This document shows positions 28,232 to 37,608 of a DNA stretch of 64,000 bases, piece by piece. Below the pieces are notes generated by a model, which worked only from the letters and a program-made list of their open reading frames with translations, had not been told where the DNA came from and did not search any database. The stretch's first letter is position 1. The number at the start of each line of letters is the position of its first letter. The translations under genes and the position numbers were made by a program. This DNA comes from Nostoc sp. ATCC 43529 (lineage in GTDB: Bacteria; Cyanobacteriota; Cyanobacteriia; Cyanobacteriales; Nostocaceae): contig LWTK01000036.1 in assembly GCA_003326205.1 (NCBI GenBank), positions 682,001-746,000 on the forward strand, in the 5' to 3' direction.

Positions 28232-30619
28232 ATGAACAAGCAGGCTGGGAAAATTGTTTATCACCAAAAATCACAGGCATCAGCAGCCAGTTTTTTTGCT
28301 TTTACTGCTGTGTCTACTCCCTTGGCAATCTCTTTGATTGCTAGTCCAGTGTTCGCTCAGTCATCGACTGTTAATAGTTCTTTTCCTGTTCCGCAATCTG
28401 TTCCTAGTGGGACACAAGTGCGGATTAATGGCACAACCAGTATGGAAAAGATTAATCAGGCACTAGCGCAGCAGTTTCAAACGAAGTTTCCCAATACAAG
28501 TGTCACCACTGGATCTGATGGAACAGATGCGTCTTTGAAAGCATTGCCAAATGGACAGATTGATTTGGCGGCAATTGGTCGTTCGTTAACAGAGGCGGAG
28601 AAAGCCCAAGGGCTGACAAGTATTCCCATCACTCGGAATAAGATTGCGGTAATTGTCGGCAAGGACAATCCGTATATAAATAATCTGACTTCTGAGCAAT
28701 TTGCTAAAATCTTTCGGGGTGATGTTACTGACTGGTCACAGGTTGGGGGTTCTGCCCACAGAATTCGCCTGATCGATCGCCCAGAAAATAGCGACTTGCG
28801 GCAAGCATTTCAAAATTATCCCGTTTTTCAAAAAGCTCCTTTTAAAACAGGTCAAAATGCCATCCAAGTTTCGACAGACAGCACAGAAGCGGTAGTCAAA
28901 GAATTAGGAACAGATGGTATTGGATATGCCATCGCCGATGGGGTAATCAATAACCCCAATGTGAAAATTCTTCCACTACACAATGTTCTACCCACCGATC
29001 CCCGTTATCCCTTCTCTCAACCTTTGGGATATGCCTACGACAAATTTAATCCAAGTCCGGCTGCCACAGCATTTTTAGGCTTTGTGACTGCACCCGCTAA
29101 TGGGCGAATTATTGAACAAGCCAGGGTGAAAAATGCCAACATTATTCCTGAAACAGCATCTACGCCTACAGGCGCAACTGCTCCCACCACTAGAGCTGTA
29201 ACAGAACCCCAACGTGAATCTTCATGGTGGTGGTTATTGCTGATTCCGTTATTAGGTGGATTGTTATGGTGGTTGCTAAGTCGGCGCAGCGATACTTCAA
29301 CCCCGACTGGAGTTGCTACACCTGCTCTAGGAAGTGCCCAAGCCTCGGAGAATCGGATCGTCCTTACACCCCGAAATTGTAGAGATGTCTATGCTTACTG
29401 GGAAATTTCCAATCAGGTAAAACAAGACTTGCAACGGCAAGATGGACGTGGTTTAAAACTGCGCCTTTATGATGTCACTGATATTGACATAGATCGGCAA
29501 GCGCCGCATAGTATGAAGGAATTTGATGTTGATGAACAAGCGCAAGATATTCACCTGGCCATCGCACTAGATAATCGTGATTATGTTGTTGAGCTTGGTT
29601 GTTTGAGTAATAATAATCGCTGGTTAAACATCGCTCGTTCGGCTAAAGTGCGAGTTCCTGCTTGTGAATCCGTTGGCGCTATTCCTACAGCAAATACTGG
29701 TGTTGCGGCTGCTTCTTCACGGGACAATAACTTTGTAACCACAAAAGATGATAGTCGTGTAATTTTAGTACCTCGTAATTCCAGAGATGTCTATGCCTAT
29801 TGGGAAATTCCCGAAGCACGGAAGGCAGAACTGCGACGACTGGAGGGAAGAAAGTTGGCGCTTCGTGTTTATGACAGTACAGGCATTGATTTGGAACGAC
29901 TAACTGCCCATAGTTTTCGGCAGTTTGAGTGTGATGAATCAACACAAGATTTACACATTCCCATTGCCCAAAGCGAACGCGACTATGTGGCACAATTAGG
30001 CTATATTACTGCCAATGGACATTGGCTGAAACTGGCTGAGTCAGCACCGATAAAAGTTTCATCGACTCTGAGGCAGGATAGTACAGTCAGATCGTCCGGT
30101 GCGGCTACTAACTTGGCATTGGAACGAATTGATAATCCATCTAACGCAACAACCAACATCGCAAAAAATCTAGGAAATAGAGTTAGCGAAACAATTGCAG
30201 AAATCACACCTACTGTAGCAGGGCTGGGAACAACTGCTCAGTCATCCTTTGGCAGAAAACAAGGCACAGCGAGTCTAGGTAGCGATTGCCGAATTATCCT
30301 AGTGCCTCGCAATGCCAGGGATGCTTATGCCTATTGGGAAATCGCAGATGAGTACAAAGCAGCTGCACGAAGGCAAGGCGGACGCAGGTTTGTCTTGCGA
30401 GTTCACGATGTGACGAATCTGGACATTGACCATCAATCGCCGCATATTACTCAAGAATATCCATGCGATGAGTGCGAACAAGATAAACACGTAGCAATTC
30501 CAGCAAGCGATCGCGATTATCTTGCAGAAATAGGTTATTACACAGACGATGACCGCTGGCTGAGTATTATTCGCTCCTTTTACGTTCACATACCATCGAA
30601 TCAGGTGTTGAGCATTTAA
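28232..30619 (+). CDS. PstS-like phosphate-binding domain fused to a TM and three DUF4912 domains
   Basis: About 795 residues from ATG 28232, which is followed by a signal peptide ending near SPVFAQSS. Residues ~50-300 form a PstS-like binding domain (VRINGTTSMEKINQAL, GQIDLAAIGRSLTEAEK, LTSEQFAKIFRGDVTDW). A Trp/Leu-rich TM (WWWLLLIPLLGGLLWWLL) follows. The C-terminal part holds three DUF4912 repeats, each with R-D-V/A-Y-A-Y-W-E-I near its start (NCRDVYAYWE, NSRDVYAYWE, NARDAYAYWE). The binding domain would sit outside the membrane and DUF4912 inside. Function unknown. Confidence 0.88.
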   Translation: MNKQAGKIVYHQKSQASAASFFAFTAVSTPLAISLIASPVFAQSSTVNSSFPVPQSVPSGTQVRINGTTSMEKINQALAQQFQTKFPNTSVTTGSDGTDASLKALPNGQIDLAAIGRSLTEAEKAQGLTSIPITRNKIAVIVGKDNPYINNLTSEQFAKIFRGDVTDWSQVGGSAHRIRLIDRPENSDLRQAFQNYPVFQKAPFKTGQNAIQVSTDSTEAVVKELGTDGIGYAIADGVINNPNVKILPLHNVLPTDPRYPFSQPLGYAYDKFNPSPAATAFLGFVTAPANGRIIEQARVKNANIIPETASTPTGATAPTTRAVTEPQRESSWWWLLLIPLLGGLLWWLLSRRSDTSTPTGVATPALGSAQASENRIVLTPRNCRDVYAYWEISNQVKQDLQRQDGRGLKLRLYDVTDIDIDRQAPHSMKEFDVDEQAQDIHLAIALDNRDYVVELGCLSNNNRWLNIARSAKVRVPACESVGAIPTANTGVAAASSRDNNFVTTKDDSRVILVPRNSRDVYAYWEIPEARKAELRRLEGRKLALRVYDSTGIDLERLTAHSFRQFECDESTQDLHIPIAQSERDYVAQLGYITANGHWLKLAESAPIKVSSTLRQDSTVRSSGAATNLALERIDNPSNATTNIAKNLGNRVSETIAEITPTVAGLGTTAQSSFGRKQGTASLGSDCRIILVPRNARDAYAYWEIADEYKAAARRQGGRRFVLRVHDVTNLDIDHQSPHITQEYPCDECEQDKHVAIPASDRDYLAEIGYYTDDDRWLSIIRSFYVHIPSNQVLSI

Positions 30620-30794
30620 TATCATGTCCTCAATCATAAATAATTAGCTGGAGATGATATTAAACCTTAACTTTTCGTTAGTCTGCAAAGGTGCATTTTG
30701 CCTCTGTAACTGCGAATTATAGGAATCGCCAAGGCTTAATTTGACTAAGGTGCATCCATTGATTAATCAATTTTAAGTAAGAGAGGAATTAATC

Positions 30795-31316
30795 ATGGGA
30801 CTTTTCTTTGAGGTTCTAAGTGCAATTAATAATCCCAATCAACGCGGAAATGTTGCTCAGCTAGAGTCGATTATCAACTCAGTTCAGCAAGCGGCGACTA
30901 GTCGAGGTATCCAACCATCTCAAATGCAAAATATTATGTCAGTTGTGGGGAATATGCTTCGTCCTGTACTTAGGCATCAACAGTCATTACCGGATGGGAA
31001 TCAGTTACAAAATCTGATTAGTCAAGTTCCTGGTAGTGGTACGAGTGGAGCAGAAATGCAATCTCTGATTTCACCTCAGTTGCAGCAGCAAATTATTCAA
31101 ACAGTTTCCCAAACAACGGGAATCAGCCCTAATGTCATTGAGGCTATTTTGCCCACAGTAACTTCGGCAGTACAAAGCCTGCTAAGTATGGGTTCTACTA
31201 ACGGTGATTCTCTAAATTCAAATTCTATTTTGAATACTTTTTTAGATAGCGATCGCGATCGCAACATCGATCTAAGTGACGTTCTCAGATTTGGCGATCG
31301 TTTTGTTCATCCATAA
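30795..31316 (+). CDS. DUF937-like protein
   Basis: 173 residues, Gln/Ser-rich. The pattern LESIINSVQQAATSRGIQP and ISPQLQQQIIQTVSQTTGIS, with ILPTVTSAVQSLLSM, is that of DUF937 proteins, which are small helical proteins without known function. The C-terminus contains a Ca-binding-like DSDRDRNIDLSDVLRFGDR. A ribosome site AAGAGAGG precedes ATG 30795. It could be cotranscribed with the gene before it (175 bp away). Confidence 0.65.
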   Translation: MGLFFEVLSAINNPNQRGNVAQLESIINSVQQAATSRGIQPSQMQNIMSVVGNMLRPVLRHQQSLPDGNQLQNLISQVPGSGTSGAEMQSLISPQLQQQIIQTVSQTTGISPNVIEAILPTVTSAVQSLLSMGSTNGDSLNSNSILNTFLDSDRDRNIDLSDVLRFGDRFVHP

Positions 31317-31584
31317 TCACAGATATAGGGTTCCTGTGTGATTTTGTAAAAAGTTGTGTACATCTCAAGAGTAGCAACTTTGAAATTGCACAGTAACTCA
31401 TCCTGTTGACGGTTAGCTGTCAACCGTCAACCGTCAACAGGAAAAGATGTGCTGCGTTGCCCTCAGAAAATTTATCTATTGTGAAGTTATCTTGCTGTTA
31501 ATATAATACACGAGATTTAGACGCTGACAGGTTATACAGTTGAACAAATAGTTAAAAACAGTAGTTCTATTTGTTAACAAACAT

Positions 31585-32232
31585 ATGCAGATAAATCAGG
31601 CGATCGCAACCTACGATCGCGGCGCAGCGGATTATGACGCAATTATGAGGCGTTACTGGCACATTGAGCGCGAACCGCTAATTGCTTCCTTGCAGCTTCA
31701 ACCAGGACAAACTGTACTGGATGCTGCGGTGGGAACGGGTCTTAATCTTCCAGCCTATCCTCAAGGGGTACATGTGGTTGGTGTGGATCTTTCTCATAAG
31801 ATGCTGGATGAAGCGCGTAAAAAAACCGTATCCGCAGACATCACCTTCAAGGTATCGGATCTCTGCAATTTAGATTTTCCTGATAATAGCTTTGATGCAG
31901 CTGCATCGGGATTTACCCTGTGTGTCGTTGACGATCCCGTTCGTGCTTTGGAAGAAATTTTAAGAGTTACCAAACCTGGTGCTTTAATTGCCATTCTTGA
32001 TTATTGCAAATCACGAGATCCAGAGATTGAGAAATGGCAAGAATTAATATCTGATGGAGCTTCACAGTTGGGCTTCCCGACTGACAAAATCAAGTGGAAT
32101 GCATTAATGGATTATGACGAATTGATTTACAACAGTAAGCTGACTATTGAAGTGCTGGTAGACAATCGCATAGACAGTCCTAACCCGTTTTCATGCGGTT
32201 GTCAATTACTGCTGAAAAATACCAAAGTTTAA
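31585..32232 (+). CDS. class I SAM-dependent methyltransferase
   Basis: 215 residues. Motif I VLDAAVGTGLNLPAYP binds S-adenosylmethionine, followed by VVGVDLSHKMLDEARKK (acidic residue for the ribose) and FDAAASGFTLCVVDDPVRAL. This is the UbiE/Methyltransf_11 type. Substrate cannot be predicted. The start is ATG after TTTGTTAACAAACAT. The region before it (31317-31584) holds a GTTGACGGTTAGCTGTCAACCG inverted repeat near 31405-31440. Confidence 0.85.
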   Translation: MQINQAIATYDRGAADYDAIMRRYWHIEREPLIASLQLQPGQTVLDAAVGTGLNLPAYPQGVHVVGVDLSHKMLDEARKKTVSADITFKVSDLCNLDFPDNSFDAAASGFTLCVVDDPVRALEEILRVTKPGALIAILDYCKSRDPEIEKWQELISDGASQLGFPTDKIKWNALMDYDELIYNSKLTIEVLVDNRIDSPNPFSCGCQLLLKNTKV

Positions 32233-32243
32233 AAACTTAAATT

Positions 32244-32274
32244 GTAGTGCGTTATGGCAACGCTTAACGCACCA
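32244..32274. repeat. REP-type palindrome
   Basis: GTAGTGCGTTATGGCAACGC followed by TTAACGCACCA. Same family as the repeats around the transposase at 11263; here it lies between convergent genes. Confidence 0.65.
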
Positions 32275-32296
32275 ACATATCTGGCGCGTTAATTTA

Positions 32297-32662
32297 TCAA
32301 TAGAGTTCCAACAATGCAGGGAAAATAAGCACAATCAGCATCACATCAAGTAAAACTAAGCTAACTATCAGCCAAATGTTAATTGTATAACCTTCTGACT
32401 TAAAGTATAACACAATAGCTTTATTAATAATTCCAACAATTATTGATGTATCAAATAAAGAAGCAGCAGTTATTCCAAACAGGTAAGAAAAACCATTCCC
32501 ATGTTTATAAGTTGGCGTTGTTATATGCTCATAGTACAGCCAAATAGCTAAAGTTCCAAAAACAAGAGTATAAGCTATTAGGCACTTTGTGTTGGGCATA
32601 ATCTGAGCAATAACAAAGGGAATAATTAGTACTAATAGAAAAAATCCAATAATATCAATCAT
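32297..32662 (-). CDS. hypothetical four-TM membrane protein
   Basis: 121 residues, almost entirely hydrophobic: MIDIIGFFLLVLIIPFVIAQ, YTLVFGTLAIWLYYEH, FGITAASLFDTSIIVGII and WLIVSLVLLDVMLIVLIF. Not recognised. AT-rich codons. The gene is convergent with the methyltransferase gene across a REP palindrome. Confidence 0.6.
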   Translation of the reverse strand: MIDIIGFFLLVLIIPFVIAQIMPNTKCLIAYTLVFGTLAIWLYYEHITTPTYKHGNGFSYLFGITAASLFDTSIIVGIINKAIVLYFKSEGYTINIWLIVSLVLLDVMLIVLIFPALLELY

Positions 32663-32799
32663 TTATAAATACCTATTTTTTGATAATATTTGTAAATATT
32701 GATTACCCACATAAAATTTAGTAAAAAGGAACAGGGACTGCGTGAGTGTGGTATAACGCATCACTAACACGCACCACTGCCTATTCCCTATTTACTGCT

Positions 32800-33597
32800 T
32801 TACAAATTGTTTTTAAACAATTCTAAAACATGTTGCCAAGCATCAGGAGCCGCTTCAGGATTGTAACTTGGGTGTTGTTCCATAAATGGGTACTTATCTT
32901 TGAAAAATCCAGCAAAGAATCCGTGTCCGGCATCATATCTAAATACACGGTGATTGATTTGATTTCTCTTTAATTCTGCTTCAATTTCCTCGGTTTCCTC
33001 CTGAGAAATTAATGTATCCCTTGTGCCAAAAAATGCATAAATAGTACCTTTAATTTGTGAAGTGCGATTGATAGTTGGAGTCTTTTCACCATAACTAGAA
33101 GTGGTAATTCCAGCACCGTAAAATGAAGCTGTGGCTTTGATATCGGGGAAAGTTGCAGCGATGTAAGCAACGTGACCGCCAAAACAAAAACCAATGACAC
33201 CAATGGCATCTTTTTTGACATTGGGTAAAGTTTTTAAGTAAGCGATCGCTGCTTGAATATCACTTAAGATATCTTGATATTTTACTTGTTGATAGTATTC
33301 CAAACCCAGCTGATAGGCTTCTGGACTAAACCCAACATGTTCGGGGCTAAAATCAGCTTCAAAACCAGGAGCAATACGTTGATACATCGCCGGGGCTATT
33401 ACTACATAACCTTGTTTAGCGATTAGTTTTACGATATCTCGAATGTTACTGTTGATGCCAAATATTTCTGGAAAAACGATAACGGCGGCAAAGGTTCCCT
33501 GATGTGCTGGTTGAGCTAAGTAAGCATCGATTTCTAAGTCATTGTTAGGTATTTTGACTTTTGTAGTGTTAATTTCGATGTTTGTTATTTCTACCAT
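32800..33597 (-). CDS. dienelactone hydrolase family protein
   Basis: 265 residues, alpha/beta hydrolase. The nucleophile cysteine is in GVIGFCFGGHV, the acid in FGTRDTLI and the catalytic histidine in DAGHGFFAG, a C-D-H triad as in dienelactone hydrolase. The N-terminus has YLAQPAHQGTFAAVIVFPEI. These enzymes cleave cyclic ester bonds; the natural substrate here is unknown. No signal peptide. Single gene. Confidence 0.88.
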   Translation of the reverse strand: MVEITNIEINTTKVKIPNNDLEIDAYLAQPAHQGTFAAVIVFPEIFGINSNIRDIVKLIAKQGYVVIAPAMYQRIAPGFEADFSPEHVGFSPEAYQLGLEYYQQVKYQDILSDIQAAIAYLKTLPNVKKDAIGVIGFCFGGHVAYIAATFPDIKATASFYGAGITTSSYGEKTPTINRTSQIKGTIYAFFGTRDTLISQEETEEIEAELKRNQINHRVFRYDAGHGFFAGFFKDKYPFMEQHPSYNPEAAPDAWQHVLELFKNNL

Positions 33598-33884
33598 CTT
33601 GTTTCCGGCGATTTGATACCAACTTGTCTATTTTGACTGTTTTTCGACACCGATAGGAGATATTTATACTAATTCGTAATTCGTAATACTCGCCTCCCGC
33701 GAGAAACAAGCTACGTAATTCGTAATGGACTAAAACTTAGGATGTGCGTTATTACTCAACACTGAATTTCTAACTTTTGGACAGACAGCATCTCGAACTT
33801 CTGGACGATACTAAGGGTTTTTGATTTGTGCGACCTTACAGAGGTAAGCATAAAGACTCAATATTAACAAGCACAAAAAAAACT

Positions 33885-34424
33885 ATGCCAGATCAAACAT
33901 TTAGAACAAACATACCAGAAGTCGATCCAACGCAGATTGAAGATACTCGAACTGCGATCGCTGACGAACATCGTTCGTTCTTAGAAAAAGTCATGGTCAA
34001 AGGTGGATTTGCAGATTTGTATGATGCCAGAGACTTTAGCGAAGTTGTGTTTCGCGTCATGCGTGACTTGATGACAACAGAAGCAAGCGATCGCGTCGAG
34101 GGAGAACTGCATACAGAAGCTGTACCTACTGATGAGAAAGCACTCCAGTTTGAAGTTGCCGATCTTTGGAAAGATACCAATCCAATTGTCGGATTATTGA
34201 GCCGGGTTCGTCCACCCTGGCAAGGCCCTGGCATCTTCAAAATCGATTCCGATCGCTTTCTGTTCCGAGTTGCTAATGAAGGCGGTAAGCCAGCAACAGT
34301 TGACCGAGAACAAGCAGTTAAAGCCGTATTTTCTGCTACCAAAGACGAACTTTCCCAAGAACGAATTGAGGAAATTGCTAGCTGGCTACCTGACTATGTA
34401 CGTCAACTTTGGGAGCAAGCTTAA
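33885..34424 (+). CDS. DUF2267-like protein
   Basis: About 179 residues from ATG 33885; the longer frame from 33828 lacks a better start. MPDQTFRTNIPEVDPTQI leads to a core (DARDFSEVVFRVMRDLMTT, PTDEKALQFEVADLWKD, ELSQERIEEIASWLPDYVRQLW) of the DUF2267 kind. The last block is the usual family ending. Function unknown. A strong terminator hairpin follows 20 bp after the stop. Confidence 0.7.
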   Translation: MPDQTFRTNIPEVDPTQIEDTRTAIADEHRSFLEKVMVKGGFADLYDARDFSEVVFRVMRDLMTTEASDRVEGELHTEAVPTDEKALQFEVADLWKDTNPIVGLLSRVRPPWQGPGIFKIDSDRFLFRVANEGGKPATVDREQAVKAVFSATKDELSQERIEEIASWLPDYVRQLWEQA

Positions 34425-34444
34425 TTACAAGTGTGAAAAAGTCA

Positions 34445-34481
34445 AGTCTGTTTGTGACGAGCGTACACAAACAGACTTTTT
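34445..34481 (+). terminator. rho-independent terminator
   Basis: Stem AGTCTGTTTGTG / CACAAACAGACT (12 bp, 9-base loop) followed by TTTTTA. It ends the DUF2267 transcript. The remaining 315 bp to the next gene hold no feature. Confidence 0.85.
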
Positions 34482-34796
34482 ATATAGGAATCCGATTTGC
34501 GTAGCGAAATGTAGTTGAAGGGATGAATGCGATCGCTTTGTTCTCTCACACTACACCATAAGGCTTACGCATAGTTCAAGAAACTTACCTTGGTACGCAC
34601 CCAAAGTTTTTTCTCGAAGAGATGTCAGTATCATTTTTACAATCATGACTGTGATTATTACTACTTTGTTGCAGTGTTTATCATGAATTAAAAAATTTAA
34701 ATTATACAATTTATATCCGGAAAACAAAGGTGAAGTAAGGAAAAATAGTGAAGATTTGATTTTTCTTTTCTTGAGTTAATATAAGGGACTTCCACA

Positions 34797-35774
34797 ATGG
34801 TTACTACTCCTGTATACTATCTGCAAATTCTGGGCAATCCGAATATTGAAATTTCTCAAGATGAAGTGCGATCGCTTTTAGGAGAAATAGAAGTACAACT
34901 GCATAGTAGCGGGGTTTATCGGCGTGCTTTAGCGATGGTGCAGAAGTTAATAGGCGAACAAACACATCAGGCTCAAGATTTATTAAAAGCTGTAGGTAGA
35001 GAAGCGATCGGTTTAGCATTTCGACAATTTGCCCAACAATATCAAGAAGTTGAAACAGCTACAGATACGAAGCAAGCCACAGAAACAGCCGATTCTTCAC
35101 TAGAAATAGAGCAGGAGGATTGCACTCTTCAAGAGCAACCCTCTAAAAATACAGCAGAAAATTCGCTGTGGAAAAAACCACTACAATTGCTGAATCATCA
35201 GAAAATTTCTCAAACAGAACAAGCCGAGCAAGCAGCCCAACAACGCATAGATAGCCTACGCCAAATCGGGCAACAACTCCAAAAAACCCGTCAGTCCAAA
35301 GGGCTTTCTTTGTACCACATCCATTTTTCCACTCATATTCGAATGAAGCTGATAGAGGCATTAGAAAACGGTAACTTGCAAGAATTACCAGATGACATTT
35401 ATCTACGTGGATTTATCCGACGTTATGGAGATGCTTTAGGACTTGATGGTGTTGCTTTAGCTGCTTCTTTGCCAGTACAAGTAGCTATACCAGTAACTAA
35501 GTCCTTGTCGCATCAATCTAAAAAAGGAATGGGATTGGAAATTCATCCGCCACATTTATATGTAGGTTATACAGCTCTTCTTGCCGGTGCAATGGGAGGA
35601 TTAGCTTTGATGTCGCAGCAACAAGCAAATACGAATATATCAATTGAGCAAGATAATTCTTCTGTTTTACAATCGGTAAAACAAGAATCCCCTACTGTTA
35701 AACCAGGAATTAAATCTACTAACACTGGTGTGGTTGTAGGATCTGATATTTCCCCACCAGAAGGATTATATTAA
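34797..35774 (+). CDS. RodZ-like helix-turn-helix membrane protein
   Basis: 325 residues. Residues ~140-225 are an HTH_25/RodZ-type helix-turn-helix (IGQQLQKTRQSKGLSLYHIH, LIEALENGNLQELPDDIYLR, GFIRRYGDALGLD). A TM segment lies at about 255-272 (LYVGYTALLAGAMGGLALM), followed by a short low-complexity tail. The N-terminal 60 residues (QILGNPNIEISQDEVRSLLG) resemble a conserved cyanobacterial module. RodZ links membrane to cytoskeleton in rods; here the function is unknown. Confidence 0.75.
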   Translation: MVTTPVYYLQILGNPNIEISQDEVRSLLGEIEVQLHSSGVYRRALAMVQKLIGEQTHQAQDLLKAVGREAIGLAFRQFAQQYQEVETATDTKQATETADSSLEIEQEDCTLQEQPSKNTAENSLWKKPLQLLNHQKISQTEQAEQAAQQRIDSLRQIGQQLQKTRQSKGLSLYHIHFSTHIRMKLIEALENGNLQELPDDIYLRGFIRRYGDALGLDGVALAASLPVQVAIPVTKSLSHQSKKGMGLEIHPPHLYVGYTALLAGAMGGLALMSQQQANTNISIEQDNSSVLQSVKQESPTVKPGIKSTNTGVVVGSDISPPEGLY

Positions 35775-35885
35775 CGAACTGTACCACAGCAGATTGCAAG
35801 TTGATGAGGTACAGATTGTTGTAGGTAGCATAGCTGTGCTACCTGCAAACAAAAGTATAAAAGGAATGCGATCGCGCTTATTTTC

Positions 35886-36221
35886 TCAGGCTACGCCATA
35901 TTGCGTGTATTGGCGCAAATGTGATGGCTGTAGTCCTAAAACAATATCCTGTCTGGGTACTCCCATTTCTGTCAACTCTTGGGCAATTTGGATATCAGTC
36001 ATATTACGCTGAATCCATATTTTTTCATCTTTGATATCGAGATGGATCGCACAATTATAAATTCGGTCATATCCATCCCAGCCAATCTCTAAAATCTGGT
36101 AATGATCTCGCGTCGTGTCGAATATTAGTTGAATTTCAACATCTTCTTCTAAAGGTTGATAACTGCTATATTTCGTTAATAAGTTTTGAATATATTCACG
36201 ATATTGGTCTAGTTTTGCCAT
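35886..36221 (-). CDS. xisI: XisI-like protein (pair 2)
   Basis: 111 residues, the same length as pair 1. It begins MAKLDQYREYIQNLLTKYS and ends VLGLQPSHLRQYTQYGVA; the central DTTRDHYQILEIGWDGYDRIY aligns with pair 1. The 13-bp overlap with the upstream xisH is identical in size to that of pair 1. The two XisI proteins clearly differ in sequence, so this is not a recent duplication. Confidence 0.93.
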   Translation of the reverse strand: MAKLDQYREYIQNLLTKYSSYQPLEEDVEIQLIFDTTRDHYQILEIGWDGYDRIYNCAIHLDIKDEKIWIQRNMTDIQIAQELTEMGVPRQDIVLGLQPSHLRQYTQYGVA

Positions 36222-36631
36222 TGCACAATCACCTCATCATTTGGATCGTAAACTATTAATTTAACTTGATACTCTTGTACTGAAATTTGGGCGAAGTCCC
36301 TGCTAAATAGCGATTTATACGTTGACAGTGGCACTGCTAAAAATAAAACTCTCTCAGGTTCTCTAAGTCGCAAAGCTAATCGATAATTGAGAAATTGCCC
36401 TAAAGCTGCATGGTAGTCAAAGAGTTCAGAATCTCCCAAAAAACTTTTGATTTCAACAGCAATTTTCTCTGTTCCTCGCTCAGCTGCTAAGAGTTGTTCC
36501 GCACCTAAATCAATCGACATTTTATCTTTGCCAAACTTAACAACTAGCGGATCGTGCGTGATGACCCACCCTTCTTTTTGCAGTCCCCGTTTGACGGCTT
36601 CGTGAAAAATGTCTTTTGCAGACACGGACAA
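36209..36631 (-). CDS. xisH: XisH-like protein (pair 2)
   Basis: 140 residues. SVSAKDIFHEAVKRGLQKEG, IDLGAEQLLAAERGTEKIAV followed by E-I-K-S-F, and DYHAALGQFLNYRLAL repeat the XisH signatures and the D...E-x-K nuclease-fold residues of pair 1. A second XisHI module about 13 kb from the first within one element is unusual. See pair 1 for the function known from the fdxN element. Confidence 0.93.
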   Translation of the reverse strand: MSVSAKDIFHEAVKRGLQKEGWVITHDPLVVKFGKDKMSIDLGAEQLLAAERGTEKIAVEIKSFLGDSELFDYHAALGQFLNYRLALRLREPERVLFLAVPLSTYKSLFSRDFAQISVQEYQVKLIVYDPNDEVIVQWQN

Positions 36632-36727
36632 AACCAGAACCCAATAACCTTATGATACCGAACTATGATTATGTCGTATTGCTTTGCGATAACTATGGGA
36701 GGGATGCGATCGCCTGCTGATACAATG

Positions 36728-36760
36728 AAGGTGCGTTGTGCTTTGTGACAACACACCTTA
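36728..36760. repeat. REP-type palindrome
   Basis: AAGGTGCGTTGTGC / GTGACAACACACCTT, same family as 11184 and 11820. Confidence 0.7.
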
Positions 36761-36801
36761 CATTAGATATGCGATCGTTCTTACTAATTATCTCAAAGTA
36801 C

Positions 36802-37290
36802 TTATGAAAGTAAACTTTTGATTTCAGGGCTTATACTACCAGCAGACAAATAAGCCTTTTTAATTGTTGCGATGTATTTAGAAACTAATTTTTGCAAGCC
36901 ACTATCAAAATAATTAGTCTCCATTTCTTCCTCACTGACACCATCATCATCGCAGCACTCCCATGCTAAATGCCCCGGACATGGGGCTTCTTTGCTGTAC
37001 CAACGTTTTTTATCCTCTTCAGAAGAGGGAGTCTCTTTACTCCACAAACGAACTAGATAGCTGTTTGGACAGTTAATACTAGTTTCCATTTCCACAAAAG
37101 CCTTTTCTAAATCTACGCTCAGTCCCACAGCTTCAGACATACTATCGCTTACATTATCATTCCAAAACTTAATTTTGCAGTTTCCAGAATTAATTTCTCG
37201 AATAATTGAATCAGAAATGTATACCAAGTTATTTTCAAGCTGACGATATACAAAGTCTTCTCTTGCTTCTGGATTAATTTGGCTGCACAT
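36802..37290 (-). CDS. hypothetical protein
   Basis: 162 residues, not recognised. Acidic, with several cysteines and a Trp-Glu-Cys-Cys-Asp-Asp-Asp stretch (GHLAWECCDDDGVSEEE). No signal peptide or membrane segment. Single gene on the minus strand, AT-rich, with no visible partner. It may be an immunity- or SMI1-like small protein, but I have no evidence for that. Confidence 0.55.
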   Translation of the reverse strand: MCSQINPEAREDFVYRQLENNLVYISDSIIREINSGNCKIKFWNDNVSDSMSEAVGLSVDLEKAFVEMETSINCPNSYLVRLWSKETPSSEEDKKRWYSKEAPCPGHLAWECCDDDGVSEEEMETNYFDSGLQKLVSKYIATIKKAYLSAGSISPEIKSLLS

Positions 37291-37608
37291 AACTGTATGG
37301 TGTCGGTTTATATTTGAGGTTCAACTAGAATTATTCCCTAAAAACCTTCAAAACTAACATTATAGAGTTTCCTAATCTACTGAGTTACTTAATACATTGC
37401 TAATAAAATTGGATAAACCTCTGTGTAACTTTGCGCTTGACTCTGCGCCCCTCTGCGTTAAAAACAAAGGTTTGTCTACCTCACTTAACAGCGAATTGCT
37501 ATAATATGTGAAAATTGTTTATCTGTGATAATATAAAATTCAAATCTGATTAGCTATAGAGTGGGTTGCCCTGTATGATAACACAGTATGTAAATTTCAT
37601 TAACCAAC
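37291..37608. other. gene-free spacer
   Basis: About 318 bp between two minus-strand genes. It contains GCGCTTGACTCTGCGCCCCTCTGCG-like repeat text near 37430-37455 (partly quoted) and AT-rich DNA. It should carry the promoter of the gene at 36802 and the terminator of the recombinase. Confidence 0.5.
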
